Notes: generated by a model not told the origin, from the sequence alone. Counted from the stretch's first letter, positions 1 through 9,856 are shown. The stretch: DNA of 64,000 bases from Mariniblastus fucicola (GCF_008087665.1 NZ_CP042912.1:3906001-3970000); one strand, 5' to 3'. Made by a program: numbers and translations.

Positions 1-28
1 AAATTCCCAATCTAAGTCACGGCGAACG

Positions 29-1834
29 CTATTCGCCAGTGCTCAGGATCGACATAAACGCCTTCTGTGGAATGTCGACGCTGCCGACTGATTTCATTCG
101 CTTCTTTCCGGCTTTCTGCTTTTGAAGCAACTTGCGTTTACGCGAGATGTCTCCACCGTAACACTTCGCCGTTACGTTCTTGCGTTGCGCCTTGACGGTT
201 TCACGAGCGATCACTCGCGAGCCAATCGCGGCTTGCACGGCGACCTCAAACATGTGCCGATCGATCTCTTCTTTCAACTTTTTCACCACCGCACGTCCGC
301 GGCGATCCGCATCGGCACGGTGACAAATGACGCTTAGTGCATCAACCTTGTTGCCGTTGACCAGAATATCCATCCGCACCAGGTCAGCCATAAAATAGCC
401 AACCATGTCATAGTCCATCGTGCCGTAACCACGAGTGATACTTTTCAGCCGGTCGTGCATATCGTAAATGACTTCGGCAAGCGGCAAATCATAAGACAAC
501 ATGACTCGCGTCGCAGAAAGGTATTCTGTGTTCTGCAGCAGCCCGCGACGCTCGTTGCACAGCTTCATCACCGGGCCGACAAATTCTTCTGGTTGAATCA
601 GGTTGACCCGAACGATCGGCTGGCGAAACTCTTCGATGTCGCCGGAATCAGGAACTTCCTGCGGTCGGTGAATGTGCAGGATTTCGCCCCGCTTGGTAAG
701 GACCTCATAGGTCACGTTGGGAGCAGTTTGAACCAGATCGACGTCTGATTCCTGCTCCAACCGCTGCTGGACGACTTCCATGTGCAGCATCCCAAGAAAG
801 CCACAGCGAAACCCGAAACCGAGTGCTTCGCTGGATTCCGGAGCGAACTCAAAGCTTGGGTCGTTGATCGCCAGTTTTTCCAGCGCCTCACGCAGCTCTT
901 TAAAATCCTGACCATCAGACGGATAAAGGCCGCAATAGACCATCCGTTTGGGTTCGTGATAGCCCGGCAAAGGCTCGATGTCTTTTTCCGAATTGAGCGT
1001 TACCGTATCGCCGATATTCACATCGTTGAGCGATTTGATGTTGCAGACCAGATAGCCGACCTGACCAGCGCGAAGCTCGTCACATGGAGTTTGCTGCGGG
1101 CGAAACTGACCGATTTCGACGACTTCGTGAATCGTATTGGCGCGAACCATCCGCACCTTTTGGCCTTTGCGGACCGTGCCGTTCATGATTCGCACATAAG
1201 TAATCGCGCCCCGGTACTCGTCGTAGTGCGAATCGAAAATCATGGCCTGCAATCCAGCCTTCGCATCACCTTCAGGCGGCTTGATTTTCGTCACGATCGC
1301 ATCGATCAAGCCATCAATATTGATCCCGGTTTTGGCGCTGACGCGCACCACGTCTTCCGCATCGACACCCAACGTCTGCTCCATTTCCTGGACCACTTCG
1401 TCGGCGCGTTGATGCTTCAGGTCGATTTTGTTGACGACTGGAATAATATCGAGGTCGTGTTCGATTGCCGCGTATCCGGTAGCGACCGTTTGTGCTTCGA
1501 CGCCCTGAAACGCATCGGCCAACAGCAACGCGCCTTCGCAACAGTTTAGCGAACGGGAAACTTCGTATTGAAAGTCAACGTGGCCAGGCGTGTCAATCAA
1601 ATTCAGCTCGTACGTCGTACCTTTGTGCTGGATCGTCATCGCGACGGCGCGGGCTTTGATCGTGATCCCACGTTGCCGCTCAAGTTCCATGTCGTCGAGC
1701 AACTGTTCCTGCATGTTGCGTTTCGCGACCGAGCCGGTGTGCTCAAGGATACGATCGGCAAGCGTACTTTTGCCGTGATCGATGTGTGCGATGATGCAGA
1801 AGTTGCGAATATTGGTTTGGTCGATTTTTGCCAT
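29..1834 (-). CDS. lepA: Elongation factor 4 (LepA), translational GTPase
   Basis: This 601-residue protein is the normal length for EF-4, a ribosome-bound GTPase that acts on stalled or mistranslocated ribosomes. All GTPase motifs are visible: P-loop AHIDHGKST (16-24), RGIT switch (55-58), DTPGH (81-85) and NKID (135-138). The C-terminus carries the LepA-specific basic region rich in Lys and Arg. The start ATG shares one base with the TGA of the upstream ROK kinase gene (TGATG), so the two are probably translationally coupled. A short hairpin (21-37) spans the stop codon but has no T tract. Confidence 0.97.
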   Translation of the reverse strand: MAKIDQTNIRNFCIIAHIDHGKSTLADRILEHTGSVAKRNMQEQLLDDMELERQRGITIKARAVAMTIQHKGTTYELNLIDTPGHVDFQYEVSRSLNCCEGALLLADAFQGVEAQTVATGYAAIEHDLDIIPVVNKIDLKHQRADEVVQEMEQTLGVDAEDVVRVSAKTGINIDGLIDAIVTKIKPPEGDAKAGLQAMIFDSHYDEYRGAITYVRIMNGTVRKGQKVRMVRANTIHEVVEIGQFRPQQTPCDELRAGQVGYLVCNIKSLNDVNIGDTVTLNSEKDIEPLPGYHEPKRMVYCGLYPSDGQDFKELREALEKLAINDPSFEFAPESSEALGFGFRCGFLGMLHMEVVQQRLEQESDVDLVQTAPNVTYEVLTKRGEILHIHRPQEVPDSGDIEEFRQPIVRVNLIQPEEFVGPVMKLCNERRGLLQNTEYLSATRVMLSYDLPLAEVIYDMHDRLKSITRGYGTMDYDMVGYFMADLVRMDILVNGNKVDALSVICHRADADRRGRAVVKKLKEEIDRHMFEVAVQAAIGSRVIARETVKAQRKNVTAKCYGGDISRKRKLLQKQKAGKKRMKSVGSVDIPQKAFMSILSTGE

Positions 1835-2844
1835 CAGGCTTGCTGACCTTTCAGAAATTCAACGCGAGCCAATCCGGCGGCTCCGATATAACCGGCGTCA
1901 CCACCGAGTGAGGCGTAGCAAACGACAAGCTCTTCGGCCAGGACCGGGAACACCAATCGTCTGGTTTCTGCAATCACTCCGTCGATAAAACGGCGACCGA
2001 CGTGAGCCGTCGAGCCACCAAAATCCATGGCTCCGCCCAAAATGAAAGCTTCCGGGTCAATCACGTGAGCCAACGCGGCAATGCCGTGGCCCAGATACTT
2101 CGCGGTTTCATCGATGATCGACAGCGAAAGTTCGTCGCCTTTGTCGGCAGCCTGTGAAATCATCAGTGCGGACAACGGAGAGGCTTCTCCCATCTCCTGC
2201 GTCAGCAAACTGCTGGCTCCTCCGGCGAGTGCTTCACTGCAGCGAGCCACGACGGCAGTCGCGCTGGCGTAGGCTTCAAGATGTCCGATTTGGCCGCAGG
2301 GGCAGGGGCGGGCTGATTCGGAAGTATCAATCGTCATGTGTCCAATCTCGGCGCCGTGGCTATGAGCGCCATCGATGCTAACGTTGTCGACAATGATCCC
2401 ACCGCCAACTCCGGTGCCCAAAGTGATCAGCACAAGACTGTCGTACTGACGGCCGCTGCCGATCCAGAACTCTCCAAACGCTGCGGCCGCTGCGTCGTTG
2501 GCATACGTCACCGGTTTACCTGTGGCTTTGGACAGGATGTCTCTGACCGGATCGTTTCGCCATCCAGGCAGGTTGCTGGGAGTGAGGATCACGCCGGCGC
2601 GGATATCCATCGGACCGGGCGTGCCCAAGCCGACCGCAGCGACGTCGTCCATCGAGCGGCCGGAATCAGCCAGCAGTTTGCCAATCGACTGCTTGGCTTT
2701 TTCCATCGACAGTGAAGGCTCTTTGTCGGCCATCGTGGGGAATTTTGTTTTGGCAATCGTGCGTCCTTCGTCATCGACGACACCGATTTTTATATTTGTG
2801 CCTCCCACATCAACGCCGACAAAAAGAGGTGTCACATCACTCAT
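1834..2844 (-). CDS. ROK-family sugar kinase (glucokinase-like)
   Basis: This cytoplasmic sugar kinase has 336 residues. The ASKHA phosphate-binding motif DVGGTNIKIGV is at 12-22 and the catalytic Asp is in YANDAAAAA (Asp117). The ROK zinc site is recognisable: GAEIGHM at 165-171, then C181-x-C183-G. The usual third cysteine of CxCGxxGC is His188 here, a substitution that may still bind zinc. Glucokinase is the most common activity of this family, but N-acetylmannosamine or other hexoses cannot be excluded. It is the upstream partner of lepA, with a TGATG junction. Confidence 0.88.
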   Translation of the reverse strand: MSDVTPLFVGVDVGGTNIKIGVVDDEGRTIAKTKFPTMADKEPSLSMEKAKQSIGKLLADSGRSMDDVAAVGLGTPGPMDIRAGVILTPSNLPGWRNDPVRDILSKATGKPVTYANDAAAAAFGEFWIGSGRQYDSLVLITLGTGVGGGIIVDNVSIDGAHSHGAEIGHMTIDTSESARPCPCGQIGHLEAYASATAVVARCSEALAGGASSLLTQEMGEASPLSALMISQAADKGDELSLSIIDETAKYLGHGIAALAHVIDPEAFILGGAMDFGGSTAHVGRRFIDGVIAETRRLVFPVLAEELVVCYASLGGDAGYIGAAGLARVEFLKGQQA

Positions 2845-3165
2845 AAAAATTACGCTTGAAGCAATTGAAAAGGTTGGAACATGAACGTGCAGCCCAAAAT
2901 TTCGGACCAGTCGGCGAGAGTTTATCGGAAAGAGCTCGCTTTGAGTACGGTATTTTGCTTCGGTTGCGTCAGCGGTGTGTAAGAATTGATGCGTCCCGGA
3001 AGAATGATACGGGATGTGTTTTTTTGAGCCATTTTGCCAAATATCCCCCTAAACGTCCGTTCCACAGTAGGCAACGAAGGACGAATGAGGCCAAAATGGA
3101 CCATCGTCGGAGCGTTTTTCAGCATAAGCAGGCGTTCTTTAATTTTGATTTATGAGGATTCGAAA
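2845..3165. other. Intergenic region between divergent genes, with a terminator-like hairpin
   Basis: No convincing gene is seen. At 2992-3025 a 7-bp stem (one G:U pair) with an 11-nt loop is followed by a T-rich tract on the + strand, about 140 nt upstream of the EF-hand gene. No + strand gene precedes it, so it would act, if at all, as a leader attenuator. The rest should contain the two divergent promoters, but no clear -35/-10 pair is visible. Confidence 0.4.
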
Positions 3166-3954
3166 ATGAACGGTATCCGTCTGGCTGTATTGGCAATAGC
3201 AGCACTTGGTTTTCTGCAAATTGAACTTTCAGAGGCGATGGGGCAGCAAGGCCGTGGCCCATCCCGCGCTGACATTGAGAGAATGAGACGTCAAAACGAC
3301 GCAGACCGCGATCGGGGCAACCGGACCGATCGCGACCAGGACGATGAGGACGAGGACAGCTCGCCGCGAAGCTCACGTAGCTCCAGCGATAACGCGATTG
3401 AGTCCAATCCGCTGCTTCAGCTGTTCGACACCAACGGCGACGGCGAACTATCGCTTGAAGAAATCGATGCGGCTTCACGTTTGCTTTATTCGCTGGATAC
3501 AAACAGGGACAACACGATTACATCGGAAGAAGTCAAAGACATGATCGCCGACGGCGGTTCTTCACGTGAATCGTCTCGTGGATCGACACGCGGCAGCTCA
3601 AATCGCAGTGATCGATCAACGGCTCGCAGCAGCAATCGCGATCGTGGCAGTCGTTCCGAACGAGGAGGTTCTGGGAATGCAAGCCGTGGACAATCCTTCA
3701 ACCTCGGCGGCGGACGGGGCGGAGCCAAAAAAGGTGGCGGAGTTCCTGCCATTGGAATGGCTTCTCCAGCGACCGCTGGAGACGGTAACAAAGCTGCCGA
3801 GGACGATTTTGCGGCACACGACCGAGACAACGACGGCGTGCTCAAGCGAGGCGAAATGCCGCGTACACTTCGTACCAAGTTCACCAAAATGGACACCAAC
3901 GGCGACAAAGAAATCGACGAAGACGAGTTCTACGATTACATCGACAATCAGTAG
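3166..3954 (+). CDS. Secreted EF-hand calcium-binding protein
   Basis: This 262-residue protein starts with a signal peptide (about 1-28). Four EF-hand loops follow in two pairs: DTNGDGELSLEE (88-99), DTNRDNTITSEE (111-122), DRDNDGVLKRGE (219-230) and DTNGDKEIDEDE (243-254). The pairs are separated by a Ser/Arg/Gly-rich low-complexity linker (131-195), with another acidic/basic stretch at 40-75. The ATG at 3166 was chosen over an upstream in-frame start at 3034 because it follows a GAGG motif and directly opens the signal peptide. Secreted EF-hand proteins of this type are common in planctomycetes; the partner is unknown. A strong terminator follows. Confidence 0.85.
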   Translation: MNGIRLAVLAIAALGFLQIELSEAMGQQGRGPSRADIERMRRQNDADRDRGNRTDRDQDDEDEDSSPRSSRSSSDNAIESNPLLQLFDTNGDGELSLEEIDAASRLLYSLDTNRDNTITSEEVKDMIADGGSSRESSRGSTRGSSNRSDRSTARSSNRDRGSRSERGGSGNASRGQSFNLGGGRGGAKKGGGVPAIGMASPATAGDGNKAAEDDFAAHDRDNDGVLKRGEMPRTLRTKFTKMDTNGDKEIDEDEFYDYIDNQ

Positions 3955-4030
3955 TCGAACTTCAGAATAATGATCGTCCCAAGATCTGTTTGATCCGAGC
4001 CCAGACTCTGCAGACGACTTGAAAAAACAA

Positions 4031-4068
4031 AGCCGAACCGTGCTCCATTGCACGGCTCGGCTTTTTTA
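4031..4068 (+). terminator. Rho-independent terminator after the EF-hand gene
   Basis: A GC-rich stem of about 12 bp (one interior mismatch) with a 6-nt loop ends in a run of T on the + strand. An A tract precedes it, so it may also serve the convergent gene at 4093-4845. Confidence 0.9.
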
Positions 4069-4092
4069 TTTGGCCATCAGAATACTGTTGGC

Positions 4093-4845
4093 CTAGTTGT
4101 ACAGCACACAGGCGTACCAAAGTCCGTCAGCACCGCGGCTGACACCGATCTCGGCAGTCGGTCTCTGCCCCCAGTAGCAACACTGCTGGATCGCAGCTTG
4201 AGCCGACTGGCTTGACCAACCGACTCCTTCATAGCGGGCTCCGCCCAGTCCGCCGCCAATGTGGCCGCGAATACCAGCACGTGCAGCCTGCTGAGCTTTC
4301 CTTTGGGCAAGGCCCGAAGTGACTGCTCCGACGCCGTTGCTAACAGCTTGATAGCCTGTCGACAAAGTCGATCGTACGGGAGTCGATCGGGATGCCGAAT
4401 AGCGGGCTGGCTGAATCGCAACTGGAGTAGGCGCCGCTGCGTAAGGTGCAGCAGGCAATGCAGTCAGCGTTCCCGGAACCGCGGTGGTTGCCGTCGCAAC
4501 AGACAACTGATTCGCGGCCGGGTAAGTCGCAAAGGTTTCGTTGACAGGAGCCTGATAGGTAGCGCTGACAACGGAACCGGGGAAACTGGCAGTAGCTGGA
4601 AGTGTTTGGGTCGCAGACGACGAGTACACAACCTGTCCGACTGGATAGGCGGCACTGGATGTCATCTGTGGTGTCGACGATACGTTGGTCGAAGAGAAAT
4701 TAACCGATTGCGAACAACTCGCACACGGAGTACTCCCGGAACCAATGTACTGCTGGGCCACGACACAATTGCCGCTGGCTCCAACAGACAGCAATGCTGC
4801 AACCATGGCAACAGCCAACACGTTCGTCAGGTTTCGATAGATCAT
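4093..4845 (-). CDS. Secreted protein of unknown function
   Basis: This 250-residue protein has a signal peptide (MIYRNLTNVLAVAMVAALLS then an Ala/Gly region), a long Ala/Thr/Ser/Pro-rich middle with many TYQAP-like segments, and a compact C-terminal block with GHIGGGLGG, YEGVGWSS, CCYWGQRP and WYACVLY. The C-terminal block looks like a small conserved domain, but I cannot name it. The ATG at 4845 is preferred to the in-frame GTG at 4857 because it opens the signal peptide. It is monocistronic and convergent with the EF-hand gene across the shared terminator. Confidence 0.75.
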   Translation of the reverse strand: MIYRNLTNVLAVAMVAALLSVGASGNCVVAQQYIGSGSTPCASCSQSVNFSSTNVSSTPQMTSSAAYPVGQVVYSSSATQTLPATASFPGSVVSATYQAPVNETFATYPAANQLSVATATTAVPGTLTALPAAPYAAAPTPVAIQPARYSASRSTPVRSTLSTGYQAVSNGVGAVTSGLAQRKAQQAARAGIRGHIGGGLGGARYEGVGWSSQSAQAAIQQCCYWGQRPTAEIGVSRGADGLWYACVLYN

Positions 4846-4857
4846 CTTGGGTCTCAC

Positions 4858-5404
4858 ATCTGTGATGGACTTTTCTCAAAGCCCCAATACAAAATCCACG
4901 TGGCGAAAAAATTGTCTCGACGACGTTCGCAACACGCAGACACAACGAAATCGAATGGTGTCGATTCACGTTTCGTTTTTAGACGCTTCAATCTCCGGTC
5001 CCGACTCTGTCATCCAGCAGCGCTACTCGACAACATGAAGGGTGAGAACCCAGATTGAAATCATCCGCATCCGTGAACCCAAAGGCTCACGTCCCTCAAC
5101 CGATGTGCTTCAAACCAAATCGATTTCGTGAGCCATGGTGCAAACACGTGCCCCGACCGACAACCGCCCACAACGGGGTCAAAAACACGAAAACATAAGC
5201 GAAACTTATTCCAGCCTCATTTTCCGTTTGATACGAAACAGGAGAAAGCAATCCGGGGCAGTTTTGACAGCAGAAAGCTCGAACTGCCCTTCGTTTGGGC
5301 GGGTGAAAATTTCCAGGTATAAGTTCGCTTTAGGGCGAAAACCACGTCTCGGACGTCACGGCGCGACAGTGGTCTGAACATTGCACATGCGGGATTGAGC
5401 GAAT
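4858..5404. other. Intergenic region, no gene seen
   Basis: This stretch of about 550 bases lies between the start of a secreted protein and the end of mgtE. Short open frames exist (for example 5217-5423 on the minus strand), but none has family-like composition, a signal peptide or a ribosome binding site. No clear repeat, tRNA or terminator is visible. Confidence 0.5.
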
Positions 5405-6889
5405 CTAAACGCCGACTAACCACGCCGCGACCGTCATGTAAATTACGATCCCCAGAATGTCGATGATGCCGGCCACGAACGGGTTGCTCATCATGGCCGG
5501 ATCGAGCCCAATTTTCTCAAAGATCAACGGCAGCACGGAACCGGTTAGCGTTCCGGCCATGACGACCAGAACCAGCGTCAGCGGCACCACAAAGAATGCC
5601 AGATGCGTCAGGCTTTGAGTTTCCTGTTTGACCCGCGATTGGACTTCGCCGCCAACTTCATTCGCGATCCAGGTTTCCCCACCATCAACGCTAATCTCCA
5701 TCGCTGGCTGGTCTTCAGGCGCGATCACGCGGGGTTCGGTGTTGATCATGAACCACGACGCCAACAGCCCCAGCGTTGCCAACCCGACGCCCAACAACAG
5801 GCCCATCACCAGTTCTCGAGTCACGACTTTCGCCCAGTCAGAAACGCTGATGTGCTTACGTGAAAGCGCCGTAATGATCAGTGTCGCCGATTGCGATCCC
5901 GAGTTCCCGCCGCTGCTGATAATCAGAGGAATGAAGGGAACCAGCCAGTACAGCGTTTTCAGACGCGACTCGTATTGCTCGAGCGCGAACGCGGTCAGCA
6001 AGGCACAGACGAACAGGATCGTCAGCCAAATTCCGCGTTTCCAACTAAGCGTCAGCACGGAAGTTCGAAGGTAACTCTGGTCCAGCGGCTCGACCGCGGC
6101 GATCCGGTGAGCATCTTCGGTGGCTTCTTCGCGAACGACATCGATAACGTCATCGTGCGTGATCAGCCCGACCAGCCGACGCTCCAGATCGACAACCGGG
6201 ATGGCCAGCAGATCCATCCGAGCCACCTTGTTGGCGACTTCTTCCTGGTCGTCCATCACGTGAGCCGCTACGACATCGGTCTGCATCAGCTCGCCAAGCT
6301 TTTGCGTCGGTTTCCGCATTCCGGTCAGCAGCTGACGCGCCGAAACGAGGCCTCGCAGGTGATTTTCGTCGTCGACAATGTACAGATAGTAGATAGTTTC
6401 GAAGTCTTCAGCCTGGACCGTCAGCGCGTCCATGGCTTCGCGGACGCTCATCGTTTCCGAAAACTTGGTGACGTCCGTCGTCATCATCGCCCCGGCGGTG
6501 TCTTCGGGGTATTGGTCCAGCCGCAGGATATCGCGACGAACCTCCGCAGGCATCAGCGCGATCAGCTCTTCTCGAACGTCGTCCTCGACTTCCTGGAGCA
6601 AATCGACGCGATCATCGGGCTGCAACAGCTCAACCAGTTTCGCGGCTTCGTTGCGATCAAGCTCGCTAACGACTTCAACCTGCTTTTGCCGGTCAAAATA
6701 CGAAAGAATGTCCGAGCGATTGTCCGGATCGGTGTGCTGGAAAACCTGCGAGATCTCTTCGCTGGTCAGCCCGGCCATAAATTCAGCGGTCCGAGACGCG
6801 TGCAGCGCAACGCAGAATTCAGACAGCTCTGCGTGATTGTTGTCAGCCAGCATTTCGCGAAGCTCGGGAAGGAAGAGGGTGTTGATCAT
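5405..6889 (-). CDS. mgtE: Magnesium transporter MgtE
   Basis: This 494-residue inner-membrane Mg2+ channel has the family order: helical N domain (about 1-130), paired CBS domains (about 135-255), a plug/linker helix, and five membrane helices (about 285-494). The conserved GGNSGSQSAT is at 327-336 and the ion-pathway motif GLDPAMMSNP at 461-470. It is longer than typical MgtE of about 450 residues because of an extramembrane insertion at about 382-428, between two membrane helices. Gating by cytosolic Mg2+ through the N and CBS domains is expected from the family. No Mg2+ riboswitch is recognised upstream. Confidence 0.95.
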   Translation of the reverse strand: MINTLFLPELREMLADNNHAELSEFCVALHASRTAEFMAGLTSEEISQVFQHTDPDNRSDILSYFDRQKQVEVVSELDRNEAAKLVELLQPDDRVDLLQEVEDDVREELIALMPAEVRRDILRLDQYPEDTAGAMMTTDVTKFSETMSVREAMDALTVQAEDFETIYYLYIVDDENHLRGLVSARQLLTGMRKPTQKLGELMQTDVVAAHVMDDQEEVANKVARMDLLAIPVVDLERRLVGLITHDDVIDVVREEATEDAHRIAAVEPLDQSYLRTSVLTLSWKRGIWLTILFVCALLTAFALEQYESRLKTLYWLVPFIPLIISSGGNSGSQSATLIITALSRKHISVSDWAKVVTRELVMGLLLGVGLATLGLLASWFMINTEPRVIAPEDQPAMEISVDGGETWIANEVGGEVQSRVKQETQSLTHLAFFVVPLTLVLVVMAGTLTGSVLPLIFEKIGLDPAMMSNPFVAGIIDILGIVIYMTVAAWLVGV

Positions 6890-6985
6890 GGGAAAGCCCT
6901 CAACGAGATTCGTCGCATGACAGAAAGGAAAATTGATTGGCGAGTCGGACTGGTACCGCGCGAGCTGGAACTCGCGAATCGGAGG

Positions 6986-8125
6986 CTACGCTTTGGATGC
7001 GATTAGCTTGTCCAGCTCCGATTTTAGCTTGGGAAGAATTTCGTCATATGGGTAAGCTCCCAAAGCTTCCTCACCTTTCTTGAGATTCACGACTTTCGGA
7101 CCGCACCAGAGCCCAAGATCAGCGTCATCCGTCTCGCCCGGACCGTTGACTCGACAACCCATGACGGCAATCGTGATCGCGTGGTCTTTCGCATAAGTCG
7201 TCATTTCCTTCACTTGAGCCGCGAGGTCGACGAAGGCCTCGTTCTCGACGCGTGAACAACTGGGGCAGGAAATGATGTTTAGCGAATTCGGATCAAAGGT
7301 CACCACACTGCGGACGCGGCCGGCGTAAATGTCGTCCACGATCTCCCGACCGGCGACGATTTCTTCTCCCTTGCGAGCGTTCGGCAGCGTCAGCGAAACG
7401 CGAACGGTGTCTCCAATGCCGCGACCAATCAATTGCTCAAACGCGATCCGCGTTTTGATGATTCCTTCCGGAGGCATGCCGGCTTCGGTGACGCCGAGGT
7501 GCAGCGGGATGTCGGGGCGAGCTTCTGCGAATCGCAAATTGACATCGACGACTTTCGACGGATCGGAGTCTTTCAGGGAAACGCAGTAGCGAACGAAATC
7601 GATGCTGTCCAGGAATTCACAATGCTCGAGAGCACTTTCCAGCATCGGCGTGATCGAATCCGCCGCGTCGTATTTCTCTTTTTTGGCCGGATCGACGCTG
7701 CCACAGTTCACACCGACGCGAATCGCACAATCGTTTTCACGACAAGTTTCCGCGATCAGCTTAACTTTTTCCTGCCACGGTTTTTCCGTTTCGTGGTGGT
7801 AAAGATGCCCGGGGTTGTAGCGAACTTTGTCGACGTGAGGCGCGACCAACGTGACCAGGCGATAGTTCTCCTGCAAATCGACCGATAGGTTGGCGGTCGA
7901 CTGTTTGCGGATTTCCGCCAGCGCTTCGGCGTCTTTTTTGCTATCGACGGCGATACGGACCACGTCGGCACCGGCGTCCTGCATCAGTTTGACCAAGGCA
8001 ACCGTCGCGTCGACGTCTTGCGTCTTGGTGGCTGTCATGGATTGAACAGCGATCGGGCTGTTGTCGCCGATGGTGACCGATCCGATGCGGACGGGCCGAG
8101 TTTGATTTCGTTCGATTTTGACCAC
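6986..8125 (-). CDS. ispG: 4-hydroxy-3-methylbut-2-en-1-yl diphosphate synthase (IspG/GcpE)
   Basis: This is the penultimate enzyme of the MEP isoprenoid pathway, converting MEcPP to HMBPP with a [4Fe-4S] cluster. With a GTG start at 8125 it has 379 residues, close to the short bacterial form. Cluster ligands are visible as CPSC (287 and 290) and [10 protein letters not shown] (Cys324, Glu331). The open frame continues to 8296 but would run over the divergent trmL start, and the extra residues look unlike IspG, so the GTG was chosen. A 6-bp hairpin at about 6958-6975 lies just downstream, between ispG and mgtE. Confidence 0.95.
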   Translation of the reverse strand: MVKIERNQTRPVRIGSVTIGDNSPIAVQSMTATKTQDVDATVALVKLMQDAGADVVRIAVDSKKDAEALAEIRKQSTANLSVDLQENYRLVTLVAPHVDKVRYNPGHLYHHETEKPWQEKVKLIAETCRENDCAIRVGVNCGSVDPAKKEKYDAADSITPMLESALEHCEFLDSIDFVRYCVSLKDSDPSKVVDVNLRFAEARPDIPLHLGVTEAGMPPEGIIKTRIAFEQLIGRGIGDTVRVSLTLPNARKGEEIVAGREIVDDIYAGRVRSVVTFDPNSLNIISCPSCSRVENEAFVDLAAQVKEMTTYAKDHAITIAVMGCRVNGPGETDDADLGLWCGPKVVNLKKGEEALGAYPYDEILPKLKSELDKLIASKA

Positions 8126-8283
8126 GGAGGGTTCCTTCTGGTTGACGCGTCGCGGAAGCTGTCGGTCGGAATTTTCGGTCGGATTTGCCGAGAGGTTGAG
8201 TCTCCCGCTACAGCGCCATTTTGCTCCATCGCCTGGCTTCCTACAATGTCGCCATCGCAATAATCGTAGCCACGGAGCTTTCA

Positions 8284-8763
8284 TTGGCGTCGCCAAAATA
8301 CCAACCGCAACTTCATGTCGTTCTTCATCAGCCCGAGATTCCGCCCAATACGGGTGCGATTGGGCGGACCTGCGTTGCCTTGCAGGCGAAACTGTGGCTG
8401 ATCAAGCCGCTGGGGTTTGAGATCACGGAAAAGACGCTGCGGCGAGCCGGATTGGATTATTGGCAGCACCTCGAATGGGAAGTCTGCGAGAACTGGCAGG
8501 ACTTTCTGGACAAACGGGAACCAGATTCGATGTGGCTGTTCTCTCGCTTTGCGACCAAGAGCTATTTGGAAGTCGATTATCACGTTGCCACGACGCTGGT
8601 GTTCGGCTGCGAGACGGCGGGGCTTCCCAAATCGATCACGGAACAGCACTCCGATTCGTTGCTCAGAATTCCGACTCACGAAAATGTCCGCAGCATCAAT
8701 TTGAGCAACGCCGTAGCGGTCGCAGGGTTTGAAGCGGCCAGACAGATCGGACTGAGCCTCTGA
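8284..8763 (+). CDS. trmL: tRNA (cytidine/uridine-2'-O-)-methyltransferase TrmL
   Basis: This 159-residue SPOUT methyltransferase modifies the wobble ribose 34 of tRNA-Leu isoacceptors in the TrmL family. It opens with the family signature [19 protein letters not shown], then shows the knot motifs [10 protein letters not shown] and the C-terminal [16 protein letters not shown]. The TTG at 8284 is chosen because GGAG (8274-8277) sits 6 nt upstream and the protein then begins like other TrmL proteins. An in-frame TTG at 8221 would add 21 unrelated residues. It is divergent from ispG and precedes the initiator tRNA. Confidence 0.93.
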   Translation: MASPKYQPQLHVVLHQPEIPPNTGAIGRTCVALQAKLWLIKPLGFEITEKTLRRAGLDYWQHLEWEVCENWQDFLDKREPDSMWLFSRFATKSYLEVDYHVATTLVFGCETAGLPKSITEQHSDSLLRIPTHENVRSINLSNAVAVAGFEAARQIGLSL

Positions 8764-8839
8764 TTTGGCCGCGATGAAAAAACCTGGAAAGAAATTTCCA
8801 ACAGGCCTCGACATCAAGCATCATCTCGCTAGTATATCG

Positions 8840-8913
<74 letters not shown>

Positions 8914-8964
8914 ACTTAGCTTGGCATGGCAATCTAACGATCGCTGTTGTCGAGTCTACCGCTC

Positions 8965-9006
8965 AAAGGCCGATGTTCGAAAGCAATTTCAAGCATCGGC
9001 CTTTTT
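8965..9006 (+). terminator. Rho-independent terminator after the initiator tRNA
   Basis: An 11-bp perfect stem (AAAGGCCGATG and its complement) with a loop of about 18 nt is followed by TTTTT. The A run on the other side lets it also work for the convergent lipoprotein gene at 9088-9459. Confidence 0.85.
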
Positions 9007-9087
9007 CGTTTGTCTCTGCCGTTTTTGTCTGCGGCCTCCCACCGATATCGGTGCGAGCGGCCCTCGGCAGCCATCGCAACAGGATGG

Positions 9088-9459
9088 CTACTCTTCGGTT
9101 TTAGGTTCCGGAATCTTCGTCGCGGCGATGACCTTTTCGGCGTCTTTTTCCAGATAGTCGCAGCAGGATTGGCCGCAGAAATGCAGCTCGTAACCTTCGA
9201 CTTTGGTTGCGATCTCAGGTTTACCTTTCATTCCCAACGCACAGGTGTAGCAGTTTTCTATGACTTTATCTGCCTTGCCATCTACCTCGTCCGCCAACGC
9301 CAGCTTGGCCTTTGATTCTGGAGTCAGCGTCAACGAGACGTCTGTCGTCACATCAGCCGCGTCGGTGTCGGACGCAGGATCCGCTTGCGTTTTCGATTCA
9401 CAGCCGGCCAACGCAACGGCTGAAACCAATGCGATCGCCATCAATATCAAATTCTTCAT
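9088..9459 (-). CDS. Small lipoprotein with a cysteine-rich, metal-binding-like motif
   Basis: This 123-residue protein has a lipoprotein signal ending in the lipobox LAGC (Cys20). The mature part has two cysteine pairs, CYTC and FCGQSCCDYLEKDAEKV. The second resembles the YHS/TRASH type of metal-binding segment (FC-x-x-x-C followed by F/YLxDPEKY-like residues). A role in metal sensing or trafficking at the envelope is plausible but inferred. ATG 9459 follows an AAGG motif; an in-frame GTG one codon upstream is less likely. Confidence 0.75.
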   Translation of the reverse strand: MKNLILMAIALVSAVALAGCESKTQADPASDTDAADVTTDVSLTLTPESKAKLALADEVDGKADKVIENCYTCALGMKGKPEIATKVEGYELHFCGQSCCDYLEKDAEKVIAATKIPEPKTEE

Positions 9460-9856
9460 CACTCATCCCTTTTCAGTTTGGTTTGGCTAATAATCTCTTT
9501 GACTTGCATCAACCGCCAGTCAATCACGATTCTCTGTCAACCGCTTCTGCTTCAACAGCCCACTCGAATGATCGTTTCGTTCATTGCGACGACGGTTTGG
9601 CAGCGACTTGTAAAGAATCGCGTTTCGTGTGATTGTAGACGTATAGCTGCAAAATTTGATGCTCCATAACTACCCAGCCAACGAAACCGGTTTCGGCCGT
9701 TTCTCAAATTGGAGGGTTCCGCCGTGCAGTAGCGCTCCCGGAACCAGTGTTCCGCAGCCTGTGAGTCGTCGGGCTGGCGTTGTTAAAGATCGTCTATCGC
9801 CGGACCGCAAAATCGTCGCAGCTCAAACAGACAGTTGATTTTCCCAGCCTGGCTCC
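9460..9856. other. Intergenic region between divergent genes, no gene seen
   Basis: About 400 bases separate the lipoprotein and the DTW-domain gene. Only short open frames without recognisable features occur. It should hold both promoters; no confident promoter boxes, repeats or hairpins were found. Confidence 0.45.

Noticed and set aside
782-1549. 255-residue + strand frame opposite lepA
   Set aside because: It is antisense to a highly conserved gene and has no recognisable features.
6940-6985. tRNA-like string between ispG and mgtE
   Set aside because: It contains an arm-like hairpin but cannot be folded into a cloverleaf; no anticodon arm and no conserved TTC loop.
8126-8296. Upstream extension of ispG
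   Set aside because: It would overlap the divergent trmL gene, and the residues do not resemble IspG.
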